Made by a program: the position numbers and the translations under genes. Source: Porticoccaceae bacterium (lineage in GTDB: Bacteria > Pseudomonadota > Gammaproteobacteria > Pseudomonadales > Porticoccaceae). Taken from it: a stretch of 39,145 bases of DNA. Of the stretch, positions 16,332 through 25,604 are shown piece after piece. Position 1 is the first letter of the stretch. Each line of letters begins with the position of its first letter. The notes beneath the pieces are model-generated. The model was not told the origin of the DNA and did no database searches. It saw nothing but the letters and a program-made list of their open reading frames with translations. The stretch covers positions 1 to 39,145 of the forward strand of contig JAQWUP010000019.1 in NCBI GenBank assembly GCA_029242085.1, read 5' to 3'.

Positions 16332-17843
16332 TCACGCTAAATCTTTAACAATATAACCGCTGATAATTTCCCAGGTTGCAGGAAGCGTACCATCGGGCAG
16401 CCGAAATTGTTCATAGGCATTATAGAGCGCTTTAAGCTGGCGCTTGCCGGTTAAATGGTTGGCCTTGCCAGCATTGTTATTGTGGGCGCCTACATTTTTT
16501 AGCTCCAAGAGCAGCTCCCTTACCGACTGGTGCTGTTCGGTCACCACTGAAGTCTGCAGGTTCACCGTTGTAAAACCGGCCTGCGCAAAGGCGGTCTGCC
16601 AGTGCTGCAAACTGGCAAAGCGATTAACATGCACGCCATCATCAACTTCAGCCCATGCCGCGCGCAACTCTACTAGAGTATCGGGCCCGGGCACAGCGAT
16701 AAAGAGCTGCCCCTGCATCGCCAAAACACGATACAACTCTGTCGCCAGGCGGGTCAAATCATCACACCATTGCAGGGCAAAGTTTGAAAAAATAAGATGC
16801 TGAGACGCACTGGCCAAATCAAGATTTTCCGCATCTGAGCGCAGCCAGTGACCGGCTGGATAGCGTGCCTGAGCATAGGCCAGCATACCGGCAGAAATAT
16901 CGACGCCAGTCACCTTGGCATTGGGAAATCGAGCCTGCAATTGCACGCTGTGGTAACCGGTACCGCAGCCCAAATCGATAATACTTTGTGAGCAATCGGC
17001 CAGAGAAATACTGCGGAGCAGCTGTTCGCCAATCCGATGTTGAAGTTGTGCCACAGCATCGTATCGCTGCGCCGCTCGACCAAAAGACTCGGCGACTTTT
17101 TCTTTATCCAGACGATAGCGCTGGCTGTTAAAAAAGTGCCCTATCTTTTCAGCAACGGCATCGGTAGCCGTTAAATGAGGCAGATGGCCAGCTGCAGGAA
17201 TAATCACTGAGTCAGCCATATTTTCAGCGGCGGCCACCGGAACCAAGGCGTCGACTTGACCAAAAAGATTTAATGAGGGGCACTGTATCTTGGCCATACA
17301 AAATCGATTATCCATGCGTCCTAATAGTGCTAAAAGCTCAGTGCCAGCCACAGAATCGATATGCGATTCCATGCCACGCAGAAGTCGAATAAGCTGCCGC
17401 TGCTGACTATCCCCCTGAGATTGCAAACCGGCAAAACGTTTAAGGCACACTTGGCTATCTTGAGTCCAGCTGGTTAGGAAGTTTTTAAAATCATCACCAG
17501 CCATGGCATCTGAGTAGTCCTCGCTGGCGACAAATTGTAGATTACTGCTGATGGTAATCAGCCCAGCCACGCGCTCCGGATATTGAGCCGCAAAGGCTCG
17601 GCACAGCATGCCACCCAGAGAAAGTCCTACAAGATAACAGTTATCGGGCAGGCTGCTTGCCATCCAACGCAGTAGGTTAGCCTCTGAAAAATCCTCTAGG
17701 GGAGCGCTATCGCCACAGCCGGGCAAGTCCAACGTGTGAGCCTCGCCATAGGCCTTGAGAGACTGCTTAAATGAGCCCCAAATTCGGCTATCCGCGCCCC
17801 AGCCATGAATCATCACGATGGGCTGTCGACATTTATCAGGCAC
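16332..17843 (-). CDS. bioHC: Bifunctional BioH-BioC fusion: pimeloyl-ACP methyl ester esterase + malonyl-ACP O-methyltransferase
   Basis: One 503-aa protein carries both ends of the pimelate pathway. BioC masks malonyl-ACP as a methyl ester so that fatty-acid enzymes can extend it; BioH removes the methyl once pimeloyl-ACP is made. Residues 1-240 are an alpha/beta hydrolase with HGWG (13-16), nucleophile S75 in GLSLGG, D198 and H220. Residues 243-503 are a SAM methyltransferase with AAQRYD (257-262) and motif I DLGCGTG (290-296). I chose GTG 17843, which overlaps bioF by 8 nt and has GGAG 7 nt upstream; the longer frame from 18017 would lie over bioF. The same fusion is known in Saccharophagus and Teredinibacter. 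Confidence 0.94.
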   Translation of the reverse strand: MPDKCRQPIVMIHGWGADSRIWGSFKQSLKAYGEAHTLDLPGCGDSAPLEDFSEANLLRWMASSLPDNCYLVGLSLGGMLCRAFAAQYPERVAGLITISSNLQFVASEDYSDAMAGDDFKNFLTSWTQDSQVCLKRFAGLQSQGDSQQRQLIRLLRGMESHIDSVAGTELLALLGRMDNRFCMAKIQCPSLNLFGQVDALVPVAAAENMADSVIIPAAGHLPHLTATDAVAEKIGHFFNSQRYRLDKEKVAESFGRAAQRYDAVAQLQHRIGEQLLRSISLADCSQSIIDLGCGTGYHSVQLQARFPNAKVTGVDISAGMLAYAQARYPAGHWLRSDAENLDLASASQHLIFSNFALQWCDDLTRLATELYRVLAMQGQLFIAVPGPDTLVELRAAWAEVDDGVHVNRFASLQHWQTAFAQAGFTTVNLQTSVVTEQHQSVRELLLELKNVGAHNNNAGKANHLTGKRQLKALYNAYEQFRLPDGTLPATWEIISGYIVKDLA

Positions 17844-18999
17844 CCACGGACTCCAGTGCTTCAAGTAACTGATCCACCTGCTGTTCACTGTGACCTGCCG
17901 ACAGACAGATGCGTAATCTGCCGCTGCCTTGGGGTACAGTCGGGGGGCGAATAGCGCCAACCATAATGCCTTTGTCTCGCAACTGCTGGCTAATCTCAAG
18001 CACCCGCGCATCATCATTAATAAGCACCGGTTGAATAGGCGTATCAGACGCCATTAGCTGCAACCCAATCTGCTGTCCACCCAGTCTAAAGCGTTTAATC
18101 AGTACATTGAGATGATCGCGACGCCATTGTTCTTCAGTCAGTATTTTTAGACTGGCACTGGTGGCGCAGGCAATTGAGGGTGGCAGTGCAGTGGTATAAA
18201 TATAGCTGCGGGCAAACTGAATAAGGCTGTCGATCAAAACCTCGCTGCCCGCCACAAAGGCACCAAAGGTACCAAAGCTTTTGCCCAGAGTGCCCATCAG
18301 GATAGGTACCTGTTCTAAGGCGAGATTTTGCTGTTCAACAATGCCACCACCAGTGGCACCCAGCACACCAACACCATGGGCATCATCAACCATCAACCAG
18401 GCACTGTGTTCGGCGGCTATGGCGCTGATTTCAGACAGTGGCGCTATATCACCGTCCATACTAAATACGCCATCCGTGACCACCAACTTACGGCTGGCTG
18501 AGCTCTGTTCAAGCTGAGCCTGCAAATTTGACAGACTGCAGTGTTTATAGCGTTTGAAATCGGCGCGTGAAAGGCGCCCGCCGTCTAACAGCGAGGCATG
18601 GTTAAGCTGATCTTGAAGGACCAAATCATGACGTCCCACCAAGGCATTAATAATGCCCATATTAGCCATATAGCCACTGCTAAAAAGTAATGCGCGGGGA
18701 CGGCCGGTAAACTCAGCCAGCTGTTCTTCGAGCTTTTTATGAGCAACTGAATGGCCGCTTATCAGGTGAGATGCACCGCTGCCGGTACCGTAGGTATCCA
18801 CGCCCGATTTTAGCGCCGCGGCAATATCTGGGTGCCCAGCTAAACCTAAGTAATCATTGCTACAGAAGTTAATAAGCGACTGGCCATCGACCACCAACAC
18901 TGGTCCGCAGCCAGAGGCCACATTAACTCGCTGACGGAAAAGGTGCTGCTGACGCCGCTCATCCAGCGCCGCCTGCAAGGTCGCATCTAAAGACTTCAC
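17836..18999 (-). CDS. bioF: 8-amino-7-oxononanoate synthase
   Basis: PLP enzyme that condenses pimeloyl-ACP with L-alanine to give KAPA. 387 aa, full length. The substrate loop [12 protein letters not shown] is at 71-82, DDAHGVG (205-211) holds the PLP pyridine-binding Asp, and K240 in GTLGKSFG is the Schiff-base lysine. The start is a GTG at 18999, 8 nt after the bioB stop. It is the second gene of the bioB-bioF-bioHC-bioD unit. Confidence 0.96.
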   Translation of the reverse strand: MKSLDATLQAALDERRQQHLFRQRVNVASGCGPVLVVDGQSLINFCSNDYLGLAGHPDIAAALKSGVDTYGTGSGASHLISGHSVAHKKLEEQLAEFTGRPRALLFSSGYMANMGIINALVGRHDLVLQDQLNHASLLDGGRLSRADFKRYKHCSLSNLQAQLEQSSASRKLVVTDGVFSMDGDIAPLSEISAIAAEHSAWLMVDDAHGVGVLGATGGGIVEQQNLALEQVPILMGTLGKSFGTFGAFVAGSEVLIDSLIQFARSYIYTTALPPSIACATSASLKILTEEQWRRDHLNVLIKRFRLGGQQIGLQLMASDTPIQPVLINDDARVLEISQQLRDKGIMVGAIRPPTVPQGSGRLRICLSAGHSEQQVDQLLEALESVGA

Positions 19000-19007
19000 C
19001 CCGGGAA

Positions 19008-20063
19008 CTAGCCGGCTCGATAAAACATTGAGTCGGTCTTGGCCTCGGCAATACTTTGGTGCAGTTCAGCTTCCTGCTCATCGCTATCTTTATCCACCTG
19101 ATACTCTTCAGGAGCAATACCTAAACGTTCAAATAGCTGCATATCGGTATTGGCTTTAGGGTTGGGAGTGGTGAGTAATTTTTCGCAGTAGAAAATAGAA
19201 TTGGCACCGGCCATAAATGCCATGGCCTGCATCTGCTCATTCATATCTTCGCGGCCTGCGGATAGACGCACATAAGACTTGGGCATCATCAGCCTCGCTA
19301 CCGCAATGGTGCGAATAAATTCAAAGGGGTCGAGATCAGCCTGATCGGCCATCGGTGTGCCCGCGACTTTGACCAGCATATTGATGGGCACAGACTCTGG
19401 ATGAGCCGGTAGATTGGCCAGTTCCATCAATAGACCGGCGCGATCCTTTTGCTCTTCGCCCATTCCCACAATACCGCCTGCACAGACTTTCATACCCGAG
19501 TTACGCACATTAGATAATGTATTCAGACGGTCTTGATAGGTGCGAGTAGTAATCACATCGCCATAGAATTCTTTAGAGGTATCCAAGTTGTGGTTGTAAT
19601 AATCGAGTCCGGCGCTGGCCAACTTGTCGGACTGTTGTTCCGATAACATGCCAAGAGTCATGCAGGTCTCCAGACCCAGCGACTTCACCTCGCGAATCAT
19701 CTCAGCCACCGCGGGAATATCTCGATCACGGGGGGAACGCCATGCTGCGCCCATACAGAAACGGCTTGAACCGCTGGCCTTGGCTATTTTCGCCGCCTCA
19801 ATTACCTGCTCAATTTGCAGCAACTTCTCTTTTTCAAGACCGGTGTCATAGCGCGCACTCTGGGGGCAGTACTTGCAGTCTTCCGGACAGGCGCCCGTCT
19901 TGATCGACAGCAATGTACTGAGCTGAATCTGATTGGGGTTAAAGTGCCTGCGGTGGGTGACCTGAGCATCAAATAGCAAGTCGTTAAAAGGCTGGTTAAA
20001 TAAAGCGAGTACTTGTTCGCGCGTCCAGTCGTGACGAACGACAGATCCTTCTTGGGGTGACAT
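19008..20063 (-). CDS. bioB: Biotin synthase (radical SAM)
   Basis: Inserts sulfur into dethiobiotin using a radical SAM [4Fe-4S] cluster and a sacrificial [2Fe-2S] cluster. 351 aa from ATG 20063, chosen over TTG 20084 because GGAG lies 7 nt before the ATG. The cluster motif CxxxCxxC is C59/C63/C66 ([13 protein letters not shown]), and YNHNLDTS is the conserved substrate loop. It is the first gene of the biotin unit, with a BirA operator 57-89 nt upstream. bioA, needed between BioF and BioD, is not in the window. Confidence 0.97.
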   Translation of the reverse strand: MSPQEGSVVRHDWTREQVLALFNQPFNDLLFDAQVTHRRHFNPNQIQLSTLLSIKTGACPEDCKYCPQSARYDTGLEKEKLLQIEQVIEAAKIAKASGSSRFCMGAAWRSPRDRDIPAVAEMIREVKSLGLETCMTLGMLSEQQSDKLASAGLDYYNHNLDTSKEFYGDVITTRTYQDRLNTLSNVRNSGMKVCAGGIVGMGEEQKDRAGLLMELANLPAHPESVPINMLVKVAGTPMADQADLDPFEFIRTIAVARLMMPKSYVRLSAGREDMNEQMQAMAFMAGANSIFYCEKLLTTPNPKANTDMQLFERLGIAPEEYQVDKDSDEQEAELHQSIAEAKTDSMFYRAG

Positions 20064-20119
20064 GGCCAAACTCCGGTATCTCAAGGGCTAAGGAGCAAAT
20101 GATAGGGCCAGAATTTACG

Positions 20120-20152
20120 TTGTCAACCAGACAGATAAATTAAGGTTAACAG
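20120..20152 (-). promoter_or_regulatory. BirA (biotin repressor) operator upstream of bioB
   Basis: TTGTCAACC, 15 bases, then GGTTAACAG. The gammaproteobacterial BirA consensus is TTGTAAACC-N15/16-GGTTTACAA, so the halves match 8/9 and 7/9 with the right spacing. It lies 57 to 89 nt before the bioB start, where biotinoyl-AMP-bound BirA would block the bio promoter. Confidence 0.8.
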
Positions 20153-20175
20153 TGGTAGGGTTTTGAAACCACCGT

Positions 20176-20409
20176 CCTGTCAGTCTGAGCACTCCAACCT
20201 GTCATCCTCAGCACCCCAACCTGTCATCCTCAGCATCCCAACCTGTCATCCTGAGCGCCCCAACCTGTCATCCTGAGTGTAGCGAAGGATCTTTTTAATT
20301 CAGGCAAAACCACAAAGAGATCCTTCGCTACACTCAGGATGACTGGGAACGTTGAAGGAACGGCTCAGGATGACTGAGAACGTTGAAGGGGCGGCTCAGG
20401 ATGACTGAG
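20176..20409. repeat. Composite palindromic repeat cluster (22-nt repeats, 26-bp inverted repeat, 31-nt repeats)
   Basis: From left to right there are four 22-nt direct repeats beginning CCTGTCA (20176, 20198, 20220, 20242). Then comes a perfect 26-bp inverted repeat (20267-20292 with 20318-20343) whose arms start GTCATCCTGAG and end GAAGGATCT. Two 31-nt direct repeats follow (20341-20371, 20372-20402), ending in CTCAGGAT, then a partial third. The left units (GTCATCCTGAGC) are complementary to parts of the right units (GCTCAGGATGAC), so the whole can fold as nested hairpins. The arms match the 7953-8016 palindrome except in the centre. No gene is inside. Confidence 0.88.
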
Positions 20410-20480
20410 CAAGATGAGAAAGATCGCAGGAACGGCGGGCATAATAGCTAATGACCAACAAGATAGCGGAGAAAGTCAGC

Positions 20481-21323
20481 TTACTTACGCTTACTCAGCC
20501 TCATCACCCTAGCAAGATCTTTTTTGGCATTTTTAAACCACAGGCCCCAAGACAGGCGATACATCCAATACATACCACGCCACCAACCGGGCACAATAAT
20601 AAGCGGCACATTCGCAGCCACCTTATCCAGCGCCTCGATAGCAAAATCTTCCACCGGCATGGGCTTTAACTTGGCCCAGTAGGCAGCGGCTTTTTCACGG
20701 GTTATGCCTTTGGGTAGACGGCCATAAACGCCACCGGTCAGTAGCGGTGTATCGATGGCGCCTGGGCACAGGGCACTCACACGCACTCCTTTCATCTCAG
20801 CCTCGACACGCAGTGCCTGAGTGAGACCAGACACAGCAAATTTGGTGGTGCTGTAAGCAATCTGACTCGCGGCAGGCACCAGACCCGCCATAGAAGCTGT
20901 GTTTACAATATGACCAAATCCCTGAGCTACCATAGTTCGATAACAGGCCTGAACACCATTGGTCACACCGCGCAGATTCACATCGATGGTGGTATTCCAA
21001 TCGCTGATCTCATACTCATCAGCAAAGCCACCAAGGCCGATACCTGCATTATTAAACATATAGTCGAGACGACCGGTCTTGGCGACGGCTTCATCGACTA
21101 TGCTCTGCATCAGCTTATAGTCACAGACATCAAGTTCCCGGGCCCAGGCATCACCGCCATGTTTCACAATCTCGGCGGCAACCTCTTCGGCCAGTGCAAT
21201 CTGTCTGTCGGTAAGAACCACGGTGCAACCGCGATTGGACAGCTCTATTGCCAGCGCCTTACCTATGCCGGTAGCAGCACCGGTAATGACAGCCGTAGCG
21301 CCCTTAAAGATTCTTATTGTCAT
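20481..21323 (-). CDS. Short-chain dehydrogenase/reductase (classical SDR)
   Basis: 280-aa NAD(P)-dependent oxidoreductase. It has the cofactor motif TGAATGIG (15-22), NNAG, catalytic Ser in NTASMAG and YSTTK for the active-site Tyr and Lys. The extra C-terminal region (about 225-280) with a Trp-rich PGWWRGMYWMYRL segment suggests membrane association and a lipophilic substrate, as in steroid- or retinol-like SDRs. The substrate is unknown. It follows thrC by 41 nt on the same strand, but no functional link with threonine synthesis is apparent. Confidence 0.88.
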   Translation of the reverse strand: MTIRIFKGATAVITGAATGIGKALAIELSNRGCTVVLTDRQIALAEEVAAEIVKHGGDAWARELDVCDYKLMQSIVDEAVAKTGRLDYMFNNAGIGLGGFADEYEISDWNTTIDVNLRGVTNGVQACYRTMVAQGFGHIVNTASMAGLVPAASQIAYSTTKFAVSGLTQALRVEAEMKGVRVSALCPGAIDTPLLTGGVYGRLPKGITREKAAAYWAKLKPMPVEDFAIEALDKVAANVPLIIVPGWWRGMYWMYRLSWGLWFKNAKKDLARVMRLSKRK

Positions 21324-21364
21324 TATTATTATCGATTTAAAGAGTGAGTTATGCAGCGCCAGTG

Positions 21365-22762
21365 CTAGGCAATAATATGATCCTTCATAAATTGATGCAC
21401 CGCAGTCTGATCATTGGCCAGCACCGTAAAGCGCTCCTCTCGCTCAAAGAGATCAGCCATATGGGCTGGCAACTCTGGATCATGGGGGTATCCCGCTTGC
21501 TTCACCGCATCTGGGAACTTGGCCGGATGCGCTGTGGCCAGTGTTACCATCGGCGTTTCTAGATTGCGGCGACATTGACGGGCCGCTTCAAGACCAATGG
21601 CCGTGTGCGGGTCGAGTAGATAGTCGCTGTCGCGATTAACATCGCTAATAATTTTAAGCATGCCCTGATCATCGCAGCGATAGCTGGAAAATAACTTGCG
21701 GGCTTCCACTAAGGCACTGTCACTCAGATTCATATGACCTGCTTTCGCATCTTTCATCAACTCGGCAATGACATCGCCATCGCGATCATAGAGATCAAAG
21801 AGCAGGCGCTCAAAATTGCTTGAAATCATAATATCCATACTCGGCGCCAAGCTCTGCTCTAGGGGTCGAGTACTGTGGTCATTGTCGCTAATGCAGCGAT
21901 GCAAAATATCGTTTTGGTTGGTGGCTATCACCAACTGCTCAATCGGCAGACCCATTCTATGGGCCAGATAGCCGGCAAATATATCGCCGAAGTTACCGGT
22001 GGGCACTGAGAAAGATACTTTGCGCTGGGGCCCGCCCAATGACAGAGATGCCCAAAAATAATAGACAATCTGCGCCATGATGCGCGCCCAGTTAATTGAG
22101 TTAACCGCGACCAACTGGCGGCCATCGGGCAAAAATGACTGATCAGAAAAGCTGGCTTTGACCATATTCTGGCAATCATCGAAGTTACCCTCGAGGGCCA
22201 GATTGTGAATATTATCGGCCAGTACAGTAGTCATCTGGCGACGCTGCACATTAGACACACGCTCGTGGGGATGCAGAATAAACATATCCACATGCTTGCT
22301 GCGACGACAGCCTTCAATCGCTGCAGAGCCCGTATCACCTGAAGTAGCACCCATAATAACCACTTTCTGGTTGCGCTTTTCCAAGGTGTAATCGAGCAGA
22401 TTACCCAAAAACTGCAGGGCAAAATCTTTAAAGGCCAGCGTTGGGCCATGGAACAGTTCCAGGATCCATTCGTTGTGGCCAGTCTGCACCAGTGGCGCTA
22501 TTCCGCCATGGCGAAAGGTGGCATAGGACTTATCGATCAACTGCTTTAAATCGTCTTGGGGAATGGCCCCATCGACAAATGGCGTCATTATTTTAAGTGC
22601 CAGCTCTTCATAGCTAAGGCCAACCCAAGAGGCAATTTCTTGCTGGCTAAACTGGGGCAACTGCTCTGGCACAAACAGGCCACCATCAGCGGCCAGTCCG
22701 GTGAGAATGACATCTTCAAAACTTTTTGGCTCAACACCGCCACGGGTACTTATATATTTCAT
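21365..22762 (-). CDS. thrC: Threonine synthase
   Basis: PLP enzyme that converts O-phosphohomoserine to threonine. 465 aa, full length for the longer thrC type. K112 in LAFKDFALQFLG is the PLP lysine, GATSGDTGSAAIEG is the phosphate-binding loop, and the N-terminus MKYISTRGG is typical. Its ATG directly follows the hom stop (TAA-ATG, no gap), so the two are translationally coupled. Confidence 0.96.
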   Translation of the reverse strand: MKYISTRGGVEPKSFEDVILTGLAADGGLFVPEQLPQFSQQEIASWVGLSYEELALKIMTPFVDGAIPQDDLKQLIDKSYATFRHGGIAPLVQTGHNEWILELFHGPTLAFKDFALQFLGNLLDYTLEKRNQKVVIMGATSGDTGSAAIEGCRRSKHVDMFILHPHERVSNVQRRQMTTVLADNIHNLALEGNFDDCQNMVKASFSDQSFLPDGRQLVAVNSINWARIMAQIVYYFWASLSLGGPQRKVSFSVPTGNFGDIFAGYLAHRMGLPIEQLVIATNQNDILHRCISDNDHSTRPLEQSLAPSMDIMISSNFERLLFDLYDRDGDVIAELMKDAKAGHMNLSDSALVEARKLFSSYRCDDQGMLKIISDVNRDSDYLLDPHTAIGLEAARQCRRNLETPMVTLATAHPAKFPDAVKQAGYPHDPELPAHMADLFEREERFTVLANDQTAVHQFMKDHIIA

Positions 22763-24070
22763 TTACTGGTCCAGATGCTCTACACGGATAAAGTTTACGC
22801 TGCCGCGCACTGTTTCAAGTTGTTCAATGTGTTCGACCGCCTCATCGAGATACTTCTCTTTGGTGACGTTGGTCAAAATAATCACATTGACGTACTGCTC
22901 ACCGGCGGGTTGCTCTTTTTGGATAATGGCTTCAATACTAATACTGGCATCGCCCATAATCTTGGTGATATTGGACAGCACACCCGGCTTGTCCAGCGCC
23001 GAGAAGCGAATATAAAAACTGGTTTCTATATCCTGAATATCCATCAGTTTTTGACTTTGCAATGCAGAGGATACACAGCCCAGTGCCGGCACCCAAGAAT
23101 CCGGGCTCGACTGCAAGGTGCGGGCAACATCAACAATATCGGCAATCACTGAGGATGCGGTTGGCTCGGAGCCAGCACCGGGGCCATAGAATAAGGTCGT
23201 ACCCACAGCGTCGGCATTGACCATCACCGCGTTAGAGACATCGTTAACGCCAGCGATTAGACAGCTCTCTGGCACCAGAGTCGGATGCACCCGCAACTCA
23301 ACGCCCTCTTCTGTTTGACGGGCAATACCCAGATGCTTGATGGCGTAGCCCAACTCACGAGCGTAAGACACATCTTGCGGCTCCAGCCTGGTAATACCAT
23401 CGGTGAAAATACCGTCGAGGCTCAGCGGCATAGCAAATGCCAGAGATGCCATAATCACCAGCTTGTGGGCGGCATCGATACCTTCAACATCAAAGGTGGG
23501 ATCCGCTTCGGCATAGCCTTTTTGCTGCGCTTCGGTGAGCACATCGGCAAAGTCCCGGCCCTTGCTGTTCATCTCGGAGAGAATAAAGTTGGTGGTGCCA
23601 TTAATAATACCAGCCAGCCAGTTGACACGATTAGCCGACAGGCCCTCGCGCAAAGCTTTGATAATGGGAATACCACCAGCAACGGCCGCTTCATAGGCGA
23701 CGATAAGATTGCGCGACTCAGCTTGGGCAAATATCTCAGTGCCGTGAGCGGCGATCAATGCCTTGTTGGCGGTGACTACATGCTTACCCTGCTGCAGGGC
23801 TGTCATCACCAGATCGAGGGCCACGGTAGTGCCGCCGATCAATTCGACGACTATATCAATATCCGGGTTTTTAGCGACGTCGAAAATATCGCGTGACACC
23901 TGCGTGCCAGAAGTATCGCAGCCCGGATTGTCGCGACGAGCGCCAATCTGAGTTACGCTAATGTTGCAGTTAGCCCGCGCATAAATAGTATGTGAATTGC
24001 GGCCTAACACGTTGAATACGCCTGCACCTACTGTGCCTAGTCCGCAGATGCCGATATTTACCGATCGCAC
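22763..24070 (-). CDS. hom: Homoserine dehydrogenase with C-terminal ACT domain
   Basis: Reduces aspartate semialdehyde to homoserine, the branch point for threonine and methionine. 435 aa. The NAD(P)-binding site is GICGLGTVGAG near the N-terminus. The catalytic domain includes GTTNFILSEM and EADPTFDVEG. The ACT domain (about 350-430, from RFSALDKPGVLSNI) probably senses threonine. The start is GTG 24070 with GAGG 9 nt upstream. This is the monofunctional type, unlike the E. coli aspartokinase fusions, and sits between dsbC and thrC as in pseudomonads. Confidence 0.96.
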   Translation of the reverse strand: MRSVNIGICGLGTVGAGVFNVLGRNSHTIYARANCNISVTQIGARRDNPGCDTSGTQVSRDIFDVAKNPDIDIVVELIGGTTVALDLVMTALQQGKHVVTANKALIAAHGTEIFAQAESRNLIVAYEAAVAGGIPIIKALREGLSANRVNWLAGIINGTTNFILSEMNSKGRDFADVLTEAQQKGYAEADPTFDVEGIDAAHKLVIMASLAFAMPLSLDGIFTDGITRLEPQDVSYARELGYAIKHLGIARQTEEGVELRVHPTLVPESCLIAGVNDVSNAVMVNADAVGTTLFYGPGAGSEPTASSVIADIVDVARTLQSSPDSWVPALGCVSSALQSQKLMDIQDIETSFYIRFSALDKPGVLSNITKIMGDASISIEAIIQKEQPAGEQYVNVIILTNVTKEKYLDEAVEHIEQLETVRGSVNFIRVEHLDQ

Positions 24071-24173
24071 CTTAAATTTCCTCGAGAAAATGACTGTTAA
24101 CGCGGCCTCGCAATCGACGCCGCTTTTGAAGGCAGTAATTTTATACTATTACAGAAATTATTCAGGGTTATTT

Positions 24174-24947
24174 TTAGCTGTTGGGCTTTTCCAAGCCAAA
24201 GATTTTGGCAAGATCTGCCGCTGGCTGGTAACCGGGAATCATAGTGCCATCCATTAATATAATAGAGGGAGTTCCCGAAACGCCCAGTTCACGACCCAGA
24301 GCAAAGTGCTCGGCCACCGGATTATCGTCACAGACAGCGGTTGGAATGTTTTCCCCATTCTTCACCCGTGTAAAGATATCTTGCTTATCATAGGCGCACC
24401 AGGCGGTGGCTATCTTGTTGTATGACTCCGAGGGAATACCAGCGCGAGGATAGGCCAGATAACGCACCTCAATACCAAAGGCATTGAGTTCGGGCACCTC
24501 GCGATGCAGCTTGCGACAGTAGCCGCAGTCGACATCGGTAAATACATTCATTACCGCTTTAGTCTGGCCGGCGGGCTTAAAAATAATCATATCGCTGGTA
24601 GAGCGGGTGGCGAATAGAGCCTCGCGTTCGTCGTTGAGACGCATATCGCGTACATTCACAAACTGACCCGCTTTGACCTGATACAGGCTGCCATCGAAGA
24701 AATGTTCGCCATTGGCCGACACATATAGCACCGGCCCATTCTCCACTTGAACCTCATAGAACCCCTCAATAGGTGCCCGCCCAATAACAGAGTACCTGAG
24801 GTCAGACCGACCCGAGGTCAGTTTGTCAGTGATGGTATTGACCACCGCGCTGGGCACATCGGCAGTGGCCAATGAAGAGGATAAAACAAGCGCGGCAAGC
24901 CCAGCTGCAAAGGTTAGTTTGGCAGACAAAAAATTGATGTTAAACAA
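24174..24947 (-). CDS. dsbC: Periplasmic thiol:disulfide interchange protein DsbC
   Basis: Disulfide isomerase that corrects wrong disulfide bonds in the periplasm. From TTG 24947 the protein is 257 aa with a clear signal peptide ending near SSSLATA. That start has AGGA 7 nt upstream. ATG 25010 is also in frame but has no ribosome site and puts 28 extra residues before the hydrophobic core. An N-terminal dimerisation domain is followed by a thioredoxin fold with active site CGYC (C141/C144) and cis-proline loop GVSGTPS. A further pair of Cys, in WCAYD and AVCDD, matches the structural disulfide of DsbC. Confidence 0.92.
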   Translation of the reverse strand: MFNINFLSAKLTFAAGLAALVLSSSLATADVPSAVVNTITDKLTSGRSDLRYSVIGRAPIEGFYEVQVENGPVLYVSANGEHFFDGSLYQVKAGQFVNVRDMRLNDEREALFATRSTSDMIIFKPAGQTKAVMNVFTDVDCGYCRKLHREVPELNAFGIEVRYLAYPRAGIPSESYNKIATAWCAYDKQDIFTRVKNGENIPTAVCDDNPVAEHFALGRELGVSGTPSIILMDGTMIPGYQPAADLAKIFGLEKPNS

Positions 24948-25056
24948 AATAGAGTCCTGATTAAGAATGGTTAAAGCCTTGGAGTTGCGAATGCTGTGAG
25001 GGTTCCACATTTAAATAGCAGCCTGCTTTTGTCAGCTGCTATTCCTGGACAAAGCC

Positions 25057-25086
25057 AAATAAAACCCCAGCATTTAAGCGCTGGGG
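25057..25086 (-). terminator. Rho-independent terminator after second glnK
   Basis: On the minus strand CCCCAGC, an 8-nt loop, GCTGGGG, then TTTTATTT. The stem is at 25065-25071 and 25080-25086, and it starts 29 nt after the glnK stop. Confidence 0.8.
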
Positions 25087-25114
25087 TGTCCTGCTCTATA
25101 TAGGTAGTACCTGT

Positions 25115-25486
<372 letters not shown>

Positions 25487-25554
25487 TTAGATGACAGTAA
25501 AGATACCTGTTTCTAAAATAAATTGCATCTATGCAACTATAAAACGATGGACAT

Positions 25555-25582
25555 AAAAAAAACCGGGACCAAAAGGCCCCGG
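25555..25582 (-). terminator. Rho-independent terminator after amtB
   Basis: On the minus strand CCGGGGCC, TTTT loop, GGTCCCGG (one G-U pair), followed by eight T. The stem is 25563-25570 with 25575-25582. It lies 22 nt past the amtB stop and ahead of the second glnK. Confidence 0.88.
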
Positions 25583-25604
25583 CTAAAGCTACAAGGGAAA
25601 TACC

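Noticed and set aside
17844-18017. Upstream extension of the BioHC frame over bioF
   Set aside because: The extension lacks BioH similarity and overlaps bioF coding sequence; GTG 17843 has a good ribosome site and gives the BioH N-terminus.
20176-20263. Regular 22-nt repeats considered as a CRISPR array
   Set aside because: Units are contiguous with only a 7-nt variable part, no spacers of 25-40 nt and no cas genes; the units are pieces of the adjacent palindrome.
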